From positions 10,902,001 through 10,966,000 of the forward strand of contig CM020507.1 of NCBI GenBank assembly GCA_009823395.1: a stretch of DNA of 64,000 nucleotides, written 5' to 3'. Of this stretch, positions 22,085-34,259 are shown piece after piece. This DNA comes from Thamnaconus septentrionalis. Lineage: Eukaryota > Chordata > Actinopteri > Tetraodontiformes > Monacanthidae. Below the pieces are notes generated by a model that saw nothing but the letters and a program-made list of their open reading frames with translations, was not told the origin of the DNA and did no database searches. A program made the position numbers and the translations under genes. How positions within the stretch are numbered: position 1 is the first letter of the stretch; the number at the start of each line of letters is the position of its first letter.

Positions 22085-23433
22085 CAGGATCATGTGCTTC
22101 CATGCCCCGGGCAGGACATCGGCTCAGCTGCCACTAGGTGAGGAGGGAACACAGGTAGCGGTGACAGCTCGGCGAAGAATTTCCATGTCTGGAGGGCCTG
22201 TGGTGAAAAGCAGAGGGAGAGGACGGCCGCGGATCAGCCATCGTTGACGGCAAGGGGGCGGGGCCTGATCCAGGATGGATGGATGGATGGATTGAGAGGG
22301 ACCCCAGCTGCAGGATGAACGAACGTCAGAGCCGCGGAGCCGGAGGTGTCGGCGCTGGAGGCAACACGCAGGTTTTCTGCAGAGTTGGAGGATGAAAACA
22401 ACAGGTGAGAGAACAACAGAGGCTTTCTTTAAAAAAAGAAAGAAAAAAAAAAAGCAGCTGGAGAATGTGAACATGGCGTGACATTAGGTTGGAACTCTCA
22501 AATAACTCCAGAGAAATTACTTGGAATCAGTTTGACTCATTTTGTTTCAACACAATAACAGCCTTTCAACCTCATGAGTAAAGACACAGTCACAGCAACA
22601 AGTTCCAGGCTTCACTGTCCAGTGTGTCGGACCCTCACGTTGAAACACCCTCTCACATACACGCTTAAGAGACAGAGGCAAAAATCCAAGTCTGCTTCGA
22701 ATCGCCAGTCTAGTGCATCCATCGCCTTCCACTTGTTTTAAATGAGCTGTTGGATGTTATTGAAGTTCCTCTGAAGATTGCCTGCTTTGTTTAATATGCC
22801 TGAAGTGGTCATTCAAAGCTGCACTCTAACTTCAAGATAGTTAAGCACCACTTTGCAATAAAGGTCCGATTCTAACAAATCCTTTGGAAAAGGCTATACT
22901 AATGTTTCCTGCTGCCAATTCTGGATCTAATAATACAGAAAACGCAGCACAGTGATTAATTTTGCACCTTTTTGAAGCTTCAAAATCAAACGTTTCGACT
23001 TCCTGATGAGGATGTTGCTGTTTTGCATTGCAGACAAACCTGCTGTTTGATCAATAAATGAGCAGTTTTGTTCAATTTCCAACAGTGTTTCACAACAAAA
23101 CAAGGAAGGCGTATTTTTCTTAATGCTGAAACCTCCCGCTGCTCTCACTGTTTCCACTGTTCCGCTGCTGGTTCTTTCAGACACTGTCTTTATATTCTAA
23201 TCCTCGGTCCACATAGACCTCTAGCGCACTCAGAAATGCAGGGCAGATTTATCGGCTGCTCCCTCGCAGACCCGACACAGTATACATTTCATATGGGCTC
23301 TCTATGCCTGGGAAACAATGGCAAGGCAGAGACGTGCCACTTCTGCTGTTGTTTCTCCCGGAATTAACTGGAATCAGCTGGGGGATTTTCCTTTTGTTTC
23401 CAACAATGTGAGTGAGAGAGAAAAGATGAGGTA

Positions 23434-23461
<28 letters not shown>
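23434..23461. repeat. (TA)14 microsatellite
   Basis: Uninterrupted TA run in intergenic DNA. Confidence 0.95.
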
Positions 23462-23466
<5 letters not shown>

Positions 23467-24150
23467 ATATGAGCACATCTTGATATTGGGAGAGCAAAAA
23501 CCCCTTTTTTGAAAATCTCTGACCATAAATTCAACATATGCATGTTAATGACGCTGCACGGGGAGGGGAAAAAAAAGAGAAAGAATATTAACCCGAGAGG
23601 AATGTTGGGCGCTTTCTGCAGATGCTGTGAATCAGACGTCCGTCTCTTGCCGGCGCTAGGAAGCGTGGACGGCTGCATCCGCGTCACCAGCCTGCGGCTC
23701 AATAGGAGAAGAAAGATTGAAGAGACGGACGGCGACGGGGGAGCGGAGAGTCGGCGGGGTCATTGTTCCGCCAGGACGTGACCTCAGTCCTGGAACACGT
23801 CAGAGAACTGTGGCGTTGGTGCAAAGCCACTCGCAAAGATACACACAACTCCCCACGTCTTCCGTCAAACCCTTCAGAGGCAGCGGAACACCTGTCGCGG
23901 ACGGGAGGGAGGCGGGAGGAGGGAGGAGGGGGAGGGGCTTTGCCGTGTGAAGGACGTTGTTGTTTTTTTGCTTTTTCTTTTTTCTTTTTTTTGCGGAAAG
24001 CTGCAGGAGGAAAACAGGTCGCAGCTCCGCCGCGCTGAGCCGGAGGCGAACCATTAATTAAGGCGAGACATCGAGTTTGACCCAGCTGGTGGTGGAACAT
24101 AAAGCGTCAAACACTCTCGACACAACACAGATACACAACAGTAGTCTGGC

Positions 24151-24153
<3 letters not shown>

Positions 24154-24181
<28 letters not shown>
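24154..24181. repeat. (CA)14 microsatellite
   Basis: Perfect CA run, 110 bp left of a GA repeat. Confidence 0.95.
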
Positions 24182-24184
<3 letters not shown>

Positions 24185-24290
24185 TCACATACAAAAAGGA
24201 GTATTTACATATGTACCTCCCCAACGCTACCATGCAATACAGAAGAGATGAGCAACAAATGCACGCACACGCACACCGCACATGCTTCAC

Positions 24291-24293
<3 letters not shown>

Positions 24294-24354
<61 letters not shown>
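24294..24354. repeat. (GA)30 microsatellite
   Basis: About sixty bases of perfect GA, the longest perfect dinucleotide run in the window. It accounts for overlapping arginine/glutamate and leucine/serine open frames. Confidence 0.97.
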
Positions 24355-24358
<4 letters not shown>

Positions 24359-24837
24359 CCCTGCTGATGAGAATGTGTCTGCAGGCGAGAAATAATTAGC
24401 ACGGTGGCAGGAAAACACTTTCCCTCAATGATTTTCACTTCATCCTCCGTCTAGGTTGTGTTTTTTTTTTGTTTTTTTATTTCTCCCCCCCACTGCCCCG
24501 CCCGCTTTGTTCCACAGTCAAACCCGCTGTTAAAATATATGTGCAGGTCCGTGTCGGATGCACGGGGGCTGCTGTGCGTGTCGGCGGCTAACGACCGGGA
24601 GGGAGGGGGTGAGGCAGGGAGGGGTGAGGCAAGGAGGGGCTTTCATGGCTCGGCTGCGGGGCCTCCCGGGGAGCTGCGGCGGGTTCCGGTTTATCTCGGA
24701 CTTTACATCTCTGTGGCATCCATCATGTCAAAGACTGATAGCGGAAGGCTTTGGCCGAGCGCACGAGGTGGGCTCGGCTCTGCCCCGCCGCCACCACCTC
24801 CCAGCCGCCACCAGCCGCCAGCTGCTAGCCGCCGCCT

Positions 24838-24838
<1 letters not shown>

Positions 24839-24886
<48 letters not shown>
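24839..24886. repeat. (CAG)16 trinucleotide repeat
   Basis: Sixteen perfect CAG copies in a GC-rich neighbourhood (about 24590-24960). In one plus-strand frame it reads as polyglutamine, but the surrounding frame starts in a T-rich tract, has no family resemblance and shows no exon boundaries, so no gene is called. Confidence 0.95.
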
Positions 24887-24887
<1 letters not shown>

Positions 24888-25264
24888 GCCTCCAACGCAG
24901 CACCGCCGCACACAGTCGCACTGAGGACGAGGAGTTCAATCAGGTTGTTTAGATTGGCTGCCTCGGAGTAAATCCTCAGCGCCGGACCCTATGGAGCGAG
25001 GTCACGGAAGAGCAGTCGATATGGATTAAAGGCAAATTGCCAGGTCGTCTATGAGGGGAGCAGGGGTTGGGGCGAGGGGGGAAAGGAGGGGGCAAAGGGA
25101 AGGAATATCACAAAGGGAAGAGGAGAACAGAAGAAGAAGAAGAAAGGAAAGGATACAGGAAGAGTGAATGCACTTACGCAGAGCGGCAGTCCAACAACAG
25201 GGGCGTAGGGAGGAGTAGGAGCACGCAGGAGGCCCAACACAACCACCCTTCACCCCTGCTAACA

Positions 25265-25501
25265 CCAGTGTTGGTCAGTAATCTATTACTAAGTAATCCA
25301 CTACTGGAATTAAACTACTTTTTAGTAACAGAGCAATGTAACGGACGTTCCCAACTCTTACTTTATCTTTCTAATCTAAAGTAATTAGTAATTGATTACT
25401 TATGACACAAAGTAGTTAAAGAAGTAATTAGATTACTTTTTCGGGAGTAATCAGTAATCAGTAGTTGGATTACTTTTATGGAGCAATCCCAACAACACTG
25501 G
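25265..25501. mobile_element. hAT-like MITE (non-autonomous DNA transposon)
   Basis: The left end reads CCAGTGTTGG and the right end, reverse-complemented, reads CCAGTGTTGTTGGG, giving imperfect terminal inverted repeats. The 237-bp interior is saturated with AAGTAAT/ATTACTT motifs in both orientations, typical of fish MITEs with CAGTGTTGG termini. Target-site duplications could not be called with confidence. No transposase is encoded. Confidence 0.75.
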
Positions 25502-25985
25502 TCAACACCTGTGACCCTCTGAACGCAGCTCACAGACACACCTGCCTGCCCTGCCCGAGACCGAGACGGTGAACAAAACTTGCGATCGCACGTTAACGAC
25601 ACACTCGGCTCCGACGCAAGCTAGCGGCCTCCCCGCTCCTCGTTACCCCGGGGGCCTCGCAGGAGAGGAGTCGTCCCTCGCGCTCGTCTTTCCAACTGCC
25701 CGTCTGGAATGCGGAGCTTTCATTTTGAAAAACAAAGAGCGGCGTGCGGCCCGCCTCACACACTCACAAAGCCCCGTAATGGTGATTGCTCTTCGCGTGG
25801 CCATCAGTGCACGCTACACAGCCGCTGAATGGCCAACAGATGTGGCCTCACTTGTCATGTGACTCCAGGTTGAGGATAATTATAACCTGGGCTTGAATGC
25901 ACAATCACCCTCTCTTTTGATGGCCGCGTCCAGGCTTTTTTCCGGCCCCATCTGAGAGCTTTGCATGTGTTCATTCAGCAGAAGG

Positions 25986-26056
25986 GGAGGAGGTGGTGGC
26001 GGGGTGGCGGGGTGAGGTGGTGGCGGGGTGGGGGGGCTGCGGGGGTAGTGGGGTGG
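25986..26056. repeat. G-rich minisatellite (GGTGGCGGGGT-type)
   Basis: Imperfect tandem copies of a GGTGGTGGCGGGGTG-like motif give about 70 bases with many runs of three or more G on the plus strand. Confidence 0.8.
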
Positions 26057-26935
26057 ACGCACTCCAGAGTTTATTTGTACTTTTCCTTGTGCATGGATCC
26101 ACGCAGGCTGATATGACTTTGGACTTTTACGACAACAGTAAATTTTCTCAGACAAGCAGCTGCGCTGCTTCAAGTCAGAGTCAAGTGTGTCTGACCTTTT
26201 ATCTTGTCCACATCTGCCGGCTCATTCTGCCAATTCAGCCCAGTATCGAAAGTGCGGCTCGCCCGTGTTTGTCTTGGCCCGTGCCGCCGTGTACAGTTAT
26301 TTCCTTATGTTTCCTGTTTGCGCTGCAGCATTCCCATCACTCCTCTGCAGACCTGACCCACGGAGCGCTGGGGAGGCGAGCAGACTCGCATTTTTTTCAC
26401 ATCTCTGAACGACTTTGGTTGTCATAAAAGGCAAGTGATGATGGTTAAATTGCTTTTTCAAAAAATAAAAATATTTCTCAGTTCCCCACTGGGTTCCAGG
26501 TTGTTTCAGGTGCCGGTCAACGGCTCCTCCGCCTCTTTTCAGACGCTGACGACAGATCAAAAATGCGAGACAATTAGAGGATCACACGCCGACACCGGCG
26601 CTCGATCAGCGTGTGACTGACGTGGTGCCACGATCCTCAGGAACGGCCCTGGGCTCCGCGGAGTCATATCCATTACCCATCAAGCACCGTGGCAGCCCTG
26701 GGCTGCCCATCACAAATGAAACCATCTGCCTCCTCCATCTGCACTCGTTTTGTTCATTATTCTTGAGCCAGAAAAACAAGCCTCCTCTCCAACTTGCTCT
26801 CGACGCCTCTCGTTCTGTCGACGAGCTCGCCTGCTCGCCCGCCATGGCTTTGTCTTTTGAGGCCGGCTGCGCTAGTGCAACACCTCAGCGCGGCCGTTCC
26901 TAAGGTAAACTCCCTGTCAGCCCTCCACCCCACTT

Positions 26936-26936
<1 letters not shown>

Positions 26937-26969
<33 letters not shown>

Positions 26970-27124
26970 TGTGTGTGTGTCCTGTTTCTCGTGTCTTTCA
27001 ACATGTTAATAAAAAAATGGAGATTGCATCACATCCCGACTTATTAAGCTGCCCTTTATTCCAGCCGCATCAGTCAACACGCCGGTGTGTGTGTGTGTGT
27101 GTGTGATGCGTGTGTGTGTGCGCG
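26937..27124. repeat. two (GT)n microsatellites
   Basis: GT runs at 26937-26980 and at 27084-27124 (the second with GATGC and CG interruptions), separated by about 100 bp of unique sequence. Confidence 0.93.
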
Positions 27125-27129
27125 CCTCT

Positions 27130-27520
27130 CCATATATTAAACCTCATAAAGCACAGTCTCTTATCTGATTAAGCGATTAACATCTGTTTAAGCTCCACGT
27201 AGCCTAAGGTGCTTCCCGCTCGCTAACGAGACGCGCCGAGAACGCAGCGCCGTGTTTGCCTGCGACGCTGTTGTTCCCGCTTGTTCATTATTTATTTAGC
27301 AGCGTTTTTCGTCCCGATTCAATAAGCGATGAAGAGCCGGCCGCTTTCAAAACAGCGGGCTCGTCTCCGGGCCCCCCATTTTGTCGGCGGCAGCAGTGGC
27401 AGCGGGGAGGCGACGATGATCCGGCGGCTCCCTGGTGACACGCGCAGGACTAATCTCTTAAGTCTCGTTTGATTAATTTGCAGGAAAATATATTTTGTTC
27501 GCTTTCAATTATGCCGAATT
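27130..27520. promoter_or_regulatory. candidate conserved non-coding element
   Basis: Unique block with GATTAAGCGATTAAC, TTCATTATTTATTTAGC, TTTGATTAATTTGC and TTTCAATTATGCCGAATTAG words. Several paired TAAT/ATTA sites occur within about 390 bp, next to GT repeats. There is no coding frame. Enhancer function is inferred from composition only. Confidence 0.36.
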
Positions 27521-28294
27521 AGCACGCGGAGGGGCGCGCAAACATGCCGGTGACATATTTCAGCGTGCGGGGTGACGGCAGCGGGGGGGAGGCCGTTGCA
27601 AATTATTCCGCTCAGATGTGCTATAAGGGAACATATTGGCTGACGTGACTTACTGGAGGTGTTACGGCTGAGGGTGTTTACGCCTGGATGCCTGGAGAAG
27701 ACGGCTCTGCTCTACCTACCCTGCACTTTCCATTCCTGTTTTATTTCCACACTTTTACATCTGAACGTGGTCTTAACTTCATCTGCGCCAGTCTTTTTCC
27801 TTTCACATACGTTTTTTTTTTCCCCTTCCAAAAAAGTGGCACCGGTATTGATTTATTTGGTGTCAACGTTCCTGGACGATTCTCACGCACATTCCCTCAC
27901 ACCGTCTGACGTTGTTGTCAAGGTGTAAACTAGTTGCGCAAATTTTATTTGAGCGGAGTCTTGAAAACGACTGCGTGCGAGCCGGGAGGAGAAGCAGGGG
28001 GATAAATTAGCAGTGGCGTGTTAGCATGTGAGCGTGAACGCGTAGTTTGGAGGGAAAGTTTGGAGATATACGATCGGCGGCGAGCGGCAGAGATGCAGGA
28101 AGGTTTACGGCCTCCAGGGGCAGCGACGGGGGGAGTGTTTTATTAAAGTTAAGGAGAGGGCGGCGCCCCAACCGCTACCCATGCCCGGGCTTAAGTGCTT
28201 GTTACCCCATTACTCTGCACATGTGTAAATCTGCCTCACAGCCTCGGTCTCAAACCCCCTCCTCACCCCTCCAGTCTCTGTTTGCCCGCTTGGA

Positions 28295-28332
<38 letters not shown>
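28295..28332. repeat. (AC)19 microsatellite
   Basis: Perfect AC run in intergenic DNA. Confidence 0.95.
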
Positions 28333-28333
<1 letters not shown>

Positions 28334-29210
28334 GCACAGACGGGACGTTGGAATGTCCAATAAAACGTCCGTCCAGGTTTGTTCTTGGCTGCAGGAGGTC
28401 CTCGTTTTGTGTGTCTTCTCCAGAAGGTCCAGCTTCCTACACCTTCGTACACACAAAGGCCAAATTGCCGTGATTGACTCCCGTGACCTCTTTCTGTCAG
28501 AGCCGACATGTAAAAGTCGCCATCCAATTTGCGAGCGTGGCAAAAGAAAAGGGAGTGAACGGGCTGAGATTGTGCACACCGGTTGTAAAAAACGGCTGTG
28601 TATGTCAGAGTGAGACCTTCTCACAGCCTCCTTATCTGGGCTAGTTTTTTTTTTTTTTGTGTAGTTTTTTTCTTTACAAGTTGTCTGAGTTGTCCGTGCC
28701 ACTGTGCGGCAGGAGGGGGGGGACGGCCTCGCCTGTGACGGCAGAAAAAGGGAGTCGGATGAGAAATCAATAAGGCAGAAAATGAGACCATGAAAAATAA
28801 TCAGGAACAGGGAGCGCTCTGTCTCTGGAGAATGATAAGCGTCACTCCTTCACGCTAATGCCGGCAAAATGAACTCGACGAGGACGGCAACCGACGGGAT
28901 CCGAGGACGAGTTGGACGCGAGTCGCTTGCGCCCGTCGCGGGAAACGTGAACGTCCGCGTTGTCCCGCCGCCGAAGACGGCCGGCGCGAGAGACTGATGG
29001 GCGTTCGCCAAGCCGGCGGAGCTCCGAGCGCCTCTCGGAAATACAAAACATTTTCCCCGAGCTGCGACAACAGCCGTGCCGCTGCAGCCGTTTGACAAGT
29101 TTATAGGCGCTTTAAGAGCCATTAATTAAGCAGACAACAGAAGGATCCGGCTAAACAACTGGGAAAACAAGTTTGTTATGACCAAAGTAAAGTGGTAGCA
29201 GATTCAGGCG

Positions 29211-29235
29211 GACAGATAGATAGATGGATGGATGG

Positions 29236-29312
<77 letters not shown>

Positions 29313-29368
29313 GGCAGGCAGGCAGGCAGGCAGACAGACAGACAGACAGACATATAGATAGATAGATC
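29211..29368. repeat. compound GATA / GACA / GGCA tetranucleotide array
   Basis: About 158 bp in the order GATA/GATG, GATA, GACA, GGCA, GACA, GATA, so the motif order is nearly mirror-symmetric around the GGCA core. The overlapping YLSI/CLSV-type open frames are by-products. Confidence 0.95.
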
Positions 29369-30919
29369 CTATGAAACTCCACAAGAACATTTGAAACAAA
29401 CCAGCTTTGTTTCATTAGGAAAATTGTCAGAATGATGCAGCAAATTCACTTTTTTCTCACTCTCCCCTGGTCTGAGCTCTACGCTTTGCTTCGCAGAGAA
29501 AATCTCCTCCGATGATGGGTGGGAGGGTCCCACGTCCCAGAATGTAAACATAAGGCTCCTCTCTTTCTTCAGCGCCCAGGCTGTGTGAAACCAGAGCACA
29601 GCAATGACAGAGGGCATTTTTTTCAAAGGTGATACACAATACCAATGTTAAGAACACGACAATCAGATAAAGACACACGCTCATGGCTACCTGCTGCTCT
29701 CCAGCAGTGGGCGTGGCCTCGGATGGTCGTAAGTGTGGTGCATTCAGATAGTCGTGGGTCTTTAAAGGGGCCTTTATCTCTGACTGAAGGATTTTAAAAA
29801 TGACTGGAGCCTCATCCTGCGGTCGAACGTCTCCCTTGAAGGTCCAGGCAAGATGTTGCAGGTGGAGGAATAATCCTCACCGCCTCCGTGGCATCTTGAG
29901 AGCATTGGCCTTCAGGAAGGCGGCTGAGGCTCAGTCAAGATGCTGATGCCGATTTTGTTGAGGATTTCAATTCTGCCACCAAGTATTTATCATTTTGATG
30001 ACTGCACACCTGCATGTCTCCTCTCCAGAGTCTGGCCACTAACCCGTCGAATCTTCCTTTTGTGTCTTTTTTCCATATTGGGGGTCACCCAGTCCGTTTA
30101 TTTTTTTTCAGTCTCTTGCACGAGAACTTCTGCTTTTTCTCACTCGTGCATAATTGTCTGAGCTTCCTGTGCAGTTAAAGGACATGCAGGTCACTGTGAG
30201 AAAAGCCTCACCGCCTTTTCAGTCAGCGTCTGCACATTCCTGCTGGTACCGTTAGTCTACTCCATAGGAAGTCTCCTTCACACGCTTCCTCCTCCTTTTA
30301 GTTCTGCACAAGCGAGAAAGATGTTCCAGTGTTGTTGACTGTGGTTAATGTTATTTGAGATAAATCCAAGCACGGCATTAAAAAGAAGAGGCTGTCTCAG
30401 GCCGGATGAAAGAGAATTTAGAGAGAAACGCAGCAGCCTGGTTCAAGGCAGCAAAACTCTGCTGTTGTTGCCTCATTGTTAGTACAAAAAGAGGGCCTAA
30501 AGAAGGGAAAAAAGGAGGGAGGAGACGGAATGAAAAACAGGACTGGGAGCCGCTGAAGGGACGTGATGGGAACCGGAGAGATGAGGACAGTCGAAAGGGC
30601 TCAGGATAGAATAATGGTGCTTGATTGTGTAATACAATATAAAAGATAAGGTCGCATTTTTTGACGGCAGATAAGATCAGATATGTCTGAATGGTTGACG
30701 GGTGAAAATAAATGAAGAGATGGAATGGGGGAAAGAAGAGGCAGAAGAAGAAGAAGGAGTGGGGTGGGAAGTGCAAAAGTCACTGGGGTGGAGAATAAAT
30801 ACAGCCGGGATTATAAAGTCACCCTGCTCTGCTCTCTGCTCCCCATCTCTGGTGACAGGACGCAGAAAGAGGCTTACTAGTGAGTAATGCATTGCAAACA
30901 CGCTCTCTCTCTCTCGTTC

Positions 30920-30980
30920 TGTGTGTGTCTGCATTTGTGTATGCGTGTGTGTGTGTGCGTGCGCGTGCGTGTGCACGCGC
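30920..30980. repeat. (TG)n/(CG)n alternating repeat
   Basis: Imperfect TG, GC and CG steps with strict purine-pyrimidine alternation over much of the length. Confidence 0.85.
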
Positions 30981-31254
30981 ATACACTCGTGGCCATTAGA
31001 TACATTTTTAAGGGATAAGTCAGCCTCCACCGTGGCCTTTTCCAAAGCTGCATACCACCAATCACATCATTTCCCAGTGTGTTTATCCACCCGAGCGGAA
31101 AAAAGCCAACAATGAGACATTAATGCGACATTTTTTTTTTTCCCCCGCCTCATCCTCCCCTGTTTTTACGCTCATAAACAAAACGCATCCACTCAAACCC
31201 GCTAGCGCGCTAACGCTCGCCCCGGCCGTCTCCCGCGCCGCTAAGTGGCTAATG

Positions 31255-31640
31255 GCAGCCTGGCCAGTGTCCAGGATTTGATTTCGCTTCTCAAAATAAA
31301 TGATGAAACGCCGAAAGAGTCAATAACAAGCTATTGAGATGCTATTTCATATCAGCAAGTTGGTGGCTGTCTGAAACGTCTGGATGAATGACTCCGTCAG
31401 CCCTTTTAAACACTCACAGGCACTCCTGAACGATGTCGTAACAAACAGCCGCCCGAGCCGAGACGCCGCTCAGGTTTATTTAGAAGACATTGATTTTACG
31501 TCGGGGGGCCCGGAAGAAATATAACAGCCGTAGAGCAAATTCCACCGCCGTGGATTCCGATGTGTACGAAACGAACGATAAATATTTGCAAACTTCAGCT
31601 AAACTGTGGCGGCCGGGCCCGAGATGCGGCAGGTATTCTA
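31255..31640. promoter_or_regulatory. candidate conserved non-coding element
   Basis: Repeat-free block containing CAAAATAAATGATG, CAATAACAAGCTATTGAG and a forkhead-like GATAAATATTTGCAAAC. No coding resemblance was seen. The AT-rich words next to CpG-containing sequence suggest selection, but this is untested. Confidence 0.33.
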
Positions 31641-33089
31641 TTGGTTATCGGATGGAGCGAGGGGGGAAATACGCGGGGACATCTTGCGTGCGTATACGAG
31701 GCGCAAATAAACAAATGGAGGCGAAAACAACCTCGCTGAATCCGAACATCCATCACTTTACGAACGGAAAGACACGGCACTGGGAGCGCCGAACGTGTCG
31801 TCCACACCTTCCACGTGCGGGAACACGTGCAACCTCGATATCACGTGCACCCAAATGCCGACCCTGATCTGCACATCAGGCCGAAGGTAAAAGTGCACAA
31901 AATAGCGTGAGTGTGGTTGTAAATCAGACTTGGATCTGACTTCCTAAAATGCAAAATCAAAGTTTGTGATTAAAAACAAAAAAACAACACTGTGGTCAAA
32001 ATCAGCCCCCTGCCAACCTCAAGGAATTTCAAATGAAACCTGTTTGACTGAAGTCATCTGTGTCACAGTCCCATCGCCTCTGCGGCATTCACACACTCCT
32101 CTGCCCTGAAGTAGCAGCTGTCGCTCCACAGAGAGCCATAATTGCAGGAGACACTCTGCTTCTTCCCCTGATCTGACTCGCTTCTGCTGTACAATCACCC
32201 AAAAATTAAATTGTATTCGCTCACATCTGTGGCTTCCATGTGCCGGTTTAGCTCCGAGTCTTCGCCGTGAAGTCAAGTCGTGCGCACGCAGGCCGCGACA
32301 GACCTCTGGCTGGTTGACGCCGGAGTCACATTTTATAGCACAGTGTGAAAAGCAACATTCGAAAACAAAAACAACCAAATGTTACTCTGAACCGAGCGCT
32401 AACGCTAGCTGTGTGCGTTTCTGTTTTTCCAAATCGTCAGCTGACTGCAGTTCGGTGGGGGTTTCTTTTTTTTTTGGGGGTGAAACTCATCTTTTTTCCA
32501 ACTTCCCACTCCTTGATGACAGATTCTGACTGATAAATCACACATCCACTCCTTCACTCTCTAAAACTTACATTTAAGTTTTACTGGAATAAAATTCAAA
32601 AGTAAAGAAATGTACTGTAATGACAAAATCGGTTTTTTTTCATGGCTTGAAAAATAACACAAAAACTACTCTTTGCATTAAATTGAATACAAAGTTCTCT
32701 TTTTCTGACCTTCGCAAACAAATGTACAGTAACTTTCTTCTGCCGAAACAATGCCGCGTTAGCATGAGTCGCGCGTCGTGATTTGTGATTTACGATCGGC
32801 ATTATCAGCCCTAAACACTTTCACAGGTAACACACACAACTTAACGATGACAATAAAGAGATGAGGCGCTGACGGGGGCAAACGGCAACACGTGTGCACC
32901 CGGGCAGTAAAACCACCACTTTTACACAAATGATAAAAGCCATCAGTGTGATTGAAATAATTACGCGGCACGGAGGGACGCGCCGTCGGGCCGTAAAGAA
33001 GTCAAATCTTCACCGTCGCTGCTCCACGCTCAGCACTTCAGGATTTTAGCCCGCTGTTGTTAACAGCACCCCGAGGAGGAGGGTCGGCG

Positions 33090-33290
33090 CACCTGAGACA
33101 CTTCCCCCCATTTACGGTGCTTATAATGAGCGGCGGCTGCTTTCAGTCAATAGCCCATACTATCAATGATGAGCTGAGCTCATCAGAGAGAGTGCATTGA
33201 CAAGGCTCCGCTGCGCTGTCGATACAACTATCATTGATCAGCACACGAAGCGACACTTAGCGACCGCGACTCCCGCCAGTTATTGATACT
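33090..33290. promoter_or_regulatory. candidate conserved non-coding element
   Basis: Unique sequence with two related words in opposite orientation, CTATCAATGATGAG and ACTATCATTGATCAG (near 33160 and 33228), both with SOX-like ATTGAT/ATCAAT cores. Paired sites of this sort are common in developmental enhancers. Confidence 0.33.
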
Positions 33291-34259
33291 GAGGCTAAGA
33301 AGTTTTTTTTTTGTGAATTATCCATAATTGTTCAACAGTTATCCATGCTTTATGTATATGTTTAGTTATACTTGTATATATGATCAGAACTTTGTAGGTC
33401 TTTGTTATATTGTCTTTGTCTGTCTTTATCTCTCCATTGTTTTGTATTTTCTTTTCACCTCAACTGGTGCAGATGCCCACACAAGATTCCCCTGCTGCTC
33501 CGTTGGCTTTCAATTTTGATTGTGCAAAGGTACCTAACAGGCAAAAGTTGACTTTATTCACTTTCCAACGTGAAAAGCGCATATTTTCTGCTTAAAGTCA
33601 ATGTTTGGATAATCTCATCTGCTCGCAAAGGAAGGACTTTGAGTTGATCAATTGCCTCAAGTGCATCTTTTATGGGTGTTTCCCAGAACAATAAGCAGAT
33701 GAACGTCTGAGAGGTGAAGTGGAAAAATAACGAATGCGACCCCCTGACCTCTTAGATTAACCCCTGCCGTGACCCCCGGGGCCCCAATCCCAGATGAGAC
33801 TGGTTTACTTTCATGTCACTGAAATCATTTGTCTGGCCAGAGTTTCTAACCGGTGTGGAGCTCAGCCGCTCTCACGGTGCACTCAGCTCTAAAATGGCCT
33901 ATTTAGCGCAGTCACAGAGGAAAATCCATACTTTACAAGATGATACTAATAATAATTCAATATTTTTCCCCCCATAGGATGGTTCCTGTCCCTATATGAC
34001 TGCTAAATACACAACACCTCATTGCCTGATTCATTGTCTGGAAGGCTGAAGCCAAAGCAAACTCAAATGAAAAGCTGCCTTTTAGGGTTTTTCCCAGAAC
34101 CAGCTTGGCTCAGTGTGAATGGAGAAACTGAGGTTTAGTACCAGTTTGAGACTGGAGGGGGAGTTACCACTGCAGCGTCACTCACAGGGCGAGAGTTGAG
34201 CAAGTGTGACAGTAATGTTCTGCTATTTTGGGGGAGGGCGAAGCGTTTGAGCCGCTGTG

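Larger units (their letters stand above)
18951..24100. other. intergenic region, no gene seen
   Basis: A mixture of AT-rich unique DNA and low-complexity tracts: A runs at 19374-19389 and 20644-20658, TC/CA at 22051-22086, GGAT copies at 22272-22292, and a TA run at 23434-23461. A block at 20395-20830 looks like candidate regulatory DNA and is listed separately. The CT- and G-rich pieces near 21300-21550 account for the proline/glycine-rich frames on both strands. Confidence 0.65.
27521..31254. other. intergenic region, no gene seen
   Basis: Unique and low-complexity DNA with an AC repeat, a compound GATA/GACA/GGCA array, a TG/CG run (30920-30980) and a purine-rich segment (30480-30770). A CpG-rich stretch at about 28855-29110 ends in an ATTAATTAAG word and might be regulatory. 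No exon was recognised. Confidence 0.65.

Noticed and set aside
22385..22470. Polyadenylated retrogene tail
   Set aside because: The A-rich run near 22431-22454 has no upstream coding body or target duplications.
24458..24952. 164-residue polyglutamine-containing frame
   Set aside because: It starts in a T-rich tract, the polyQ is a CAG microsatellite, and the rest has no domain, no exon boundaries and GC-driven composition.
29151..29415. Cysteine/leucine/serine repeat protein on the minus strand
   Set aside because: It is entirely a translation of the GATA/GACA/GGCA microsatellite.
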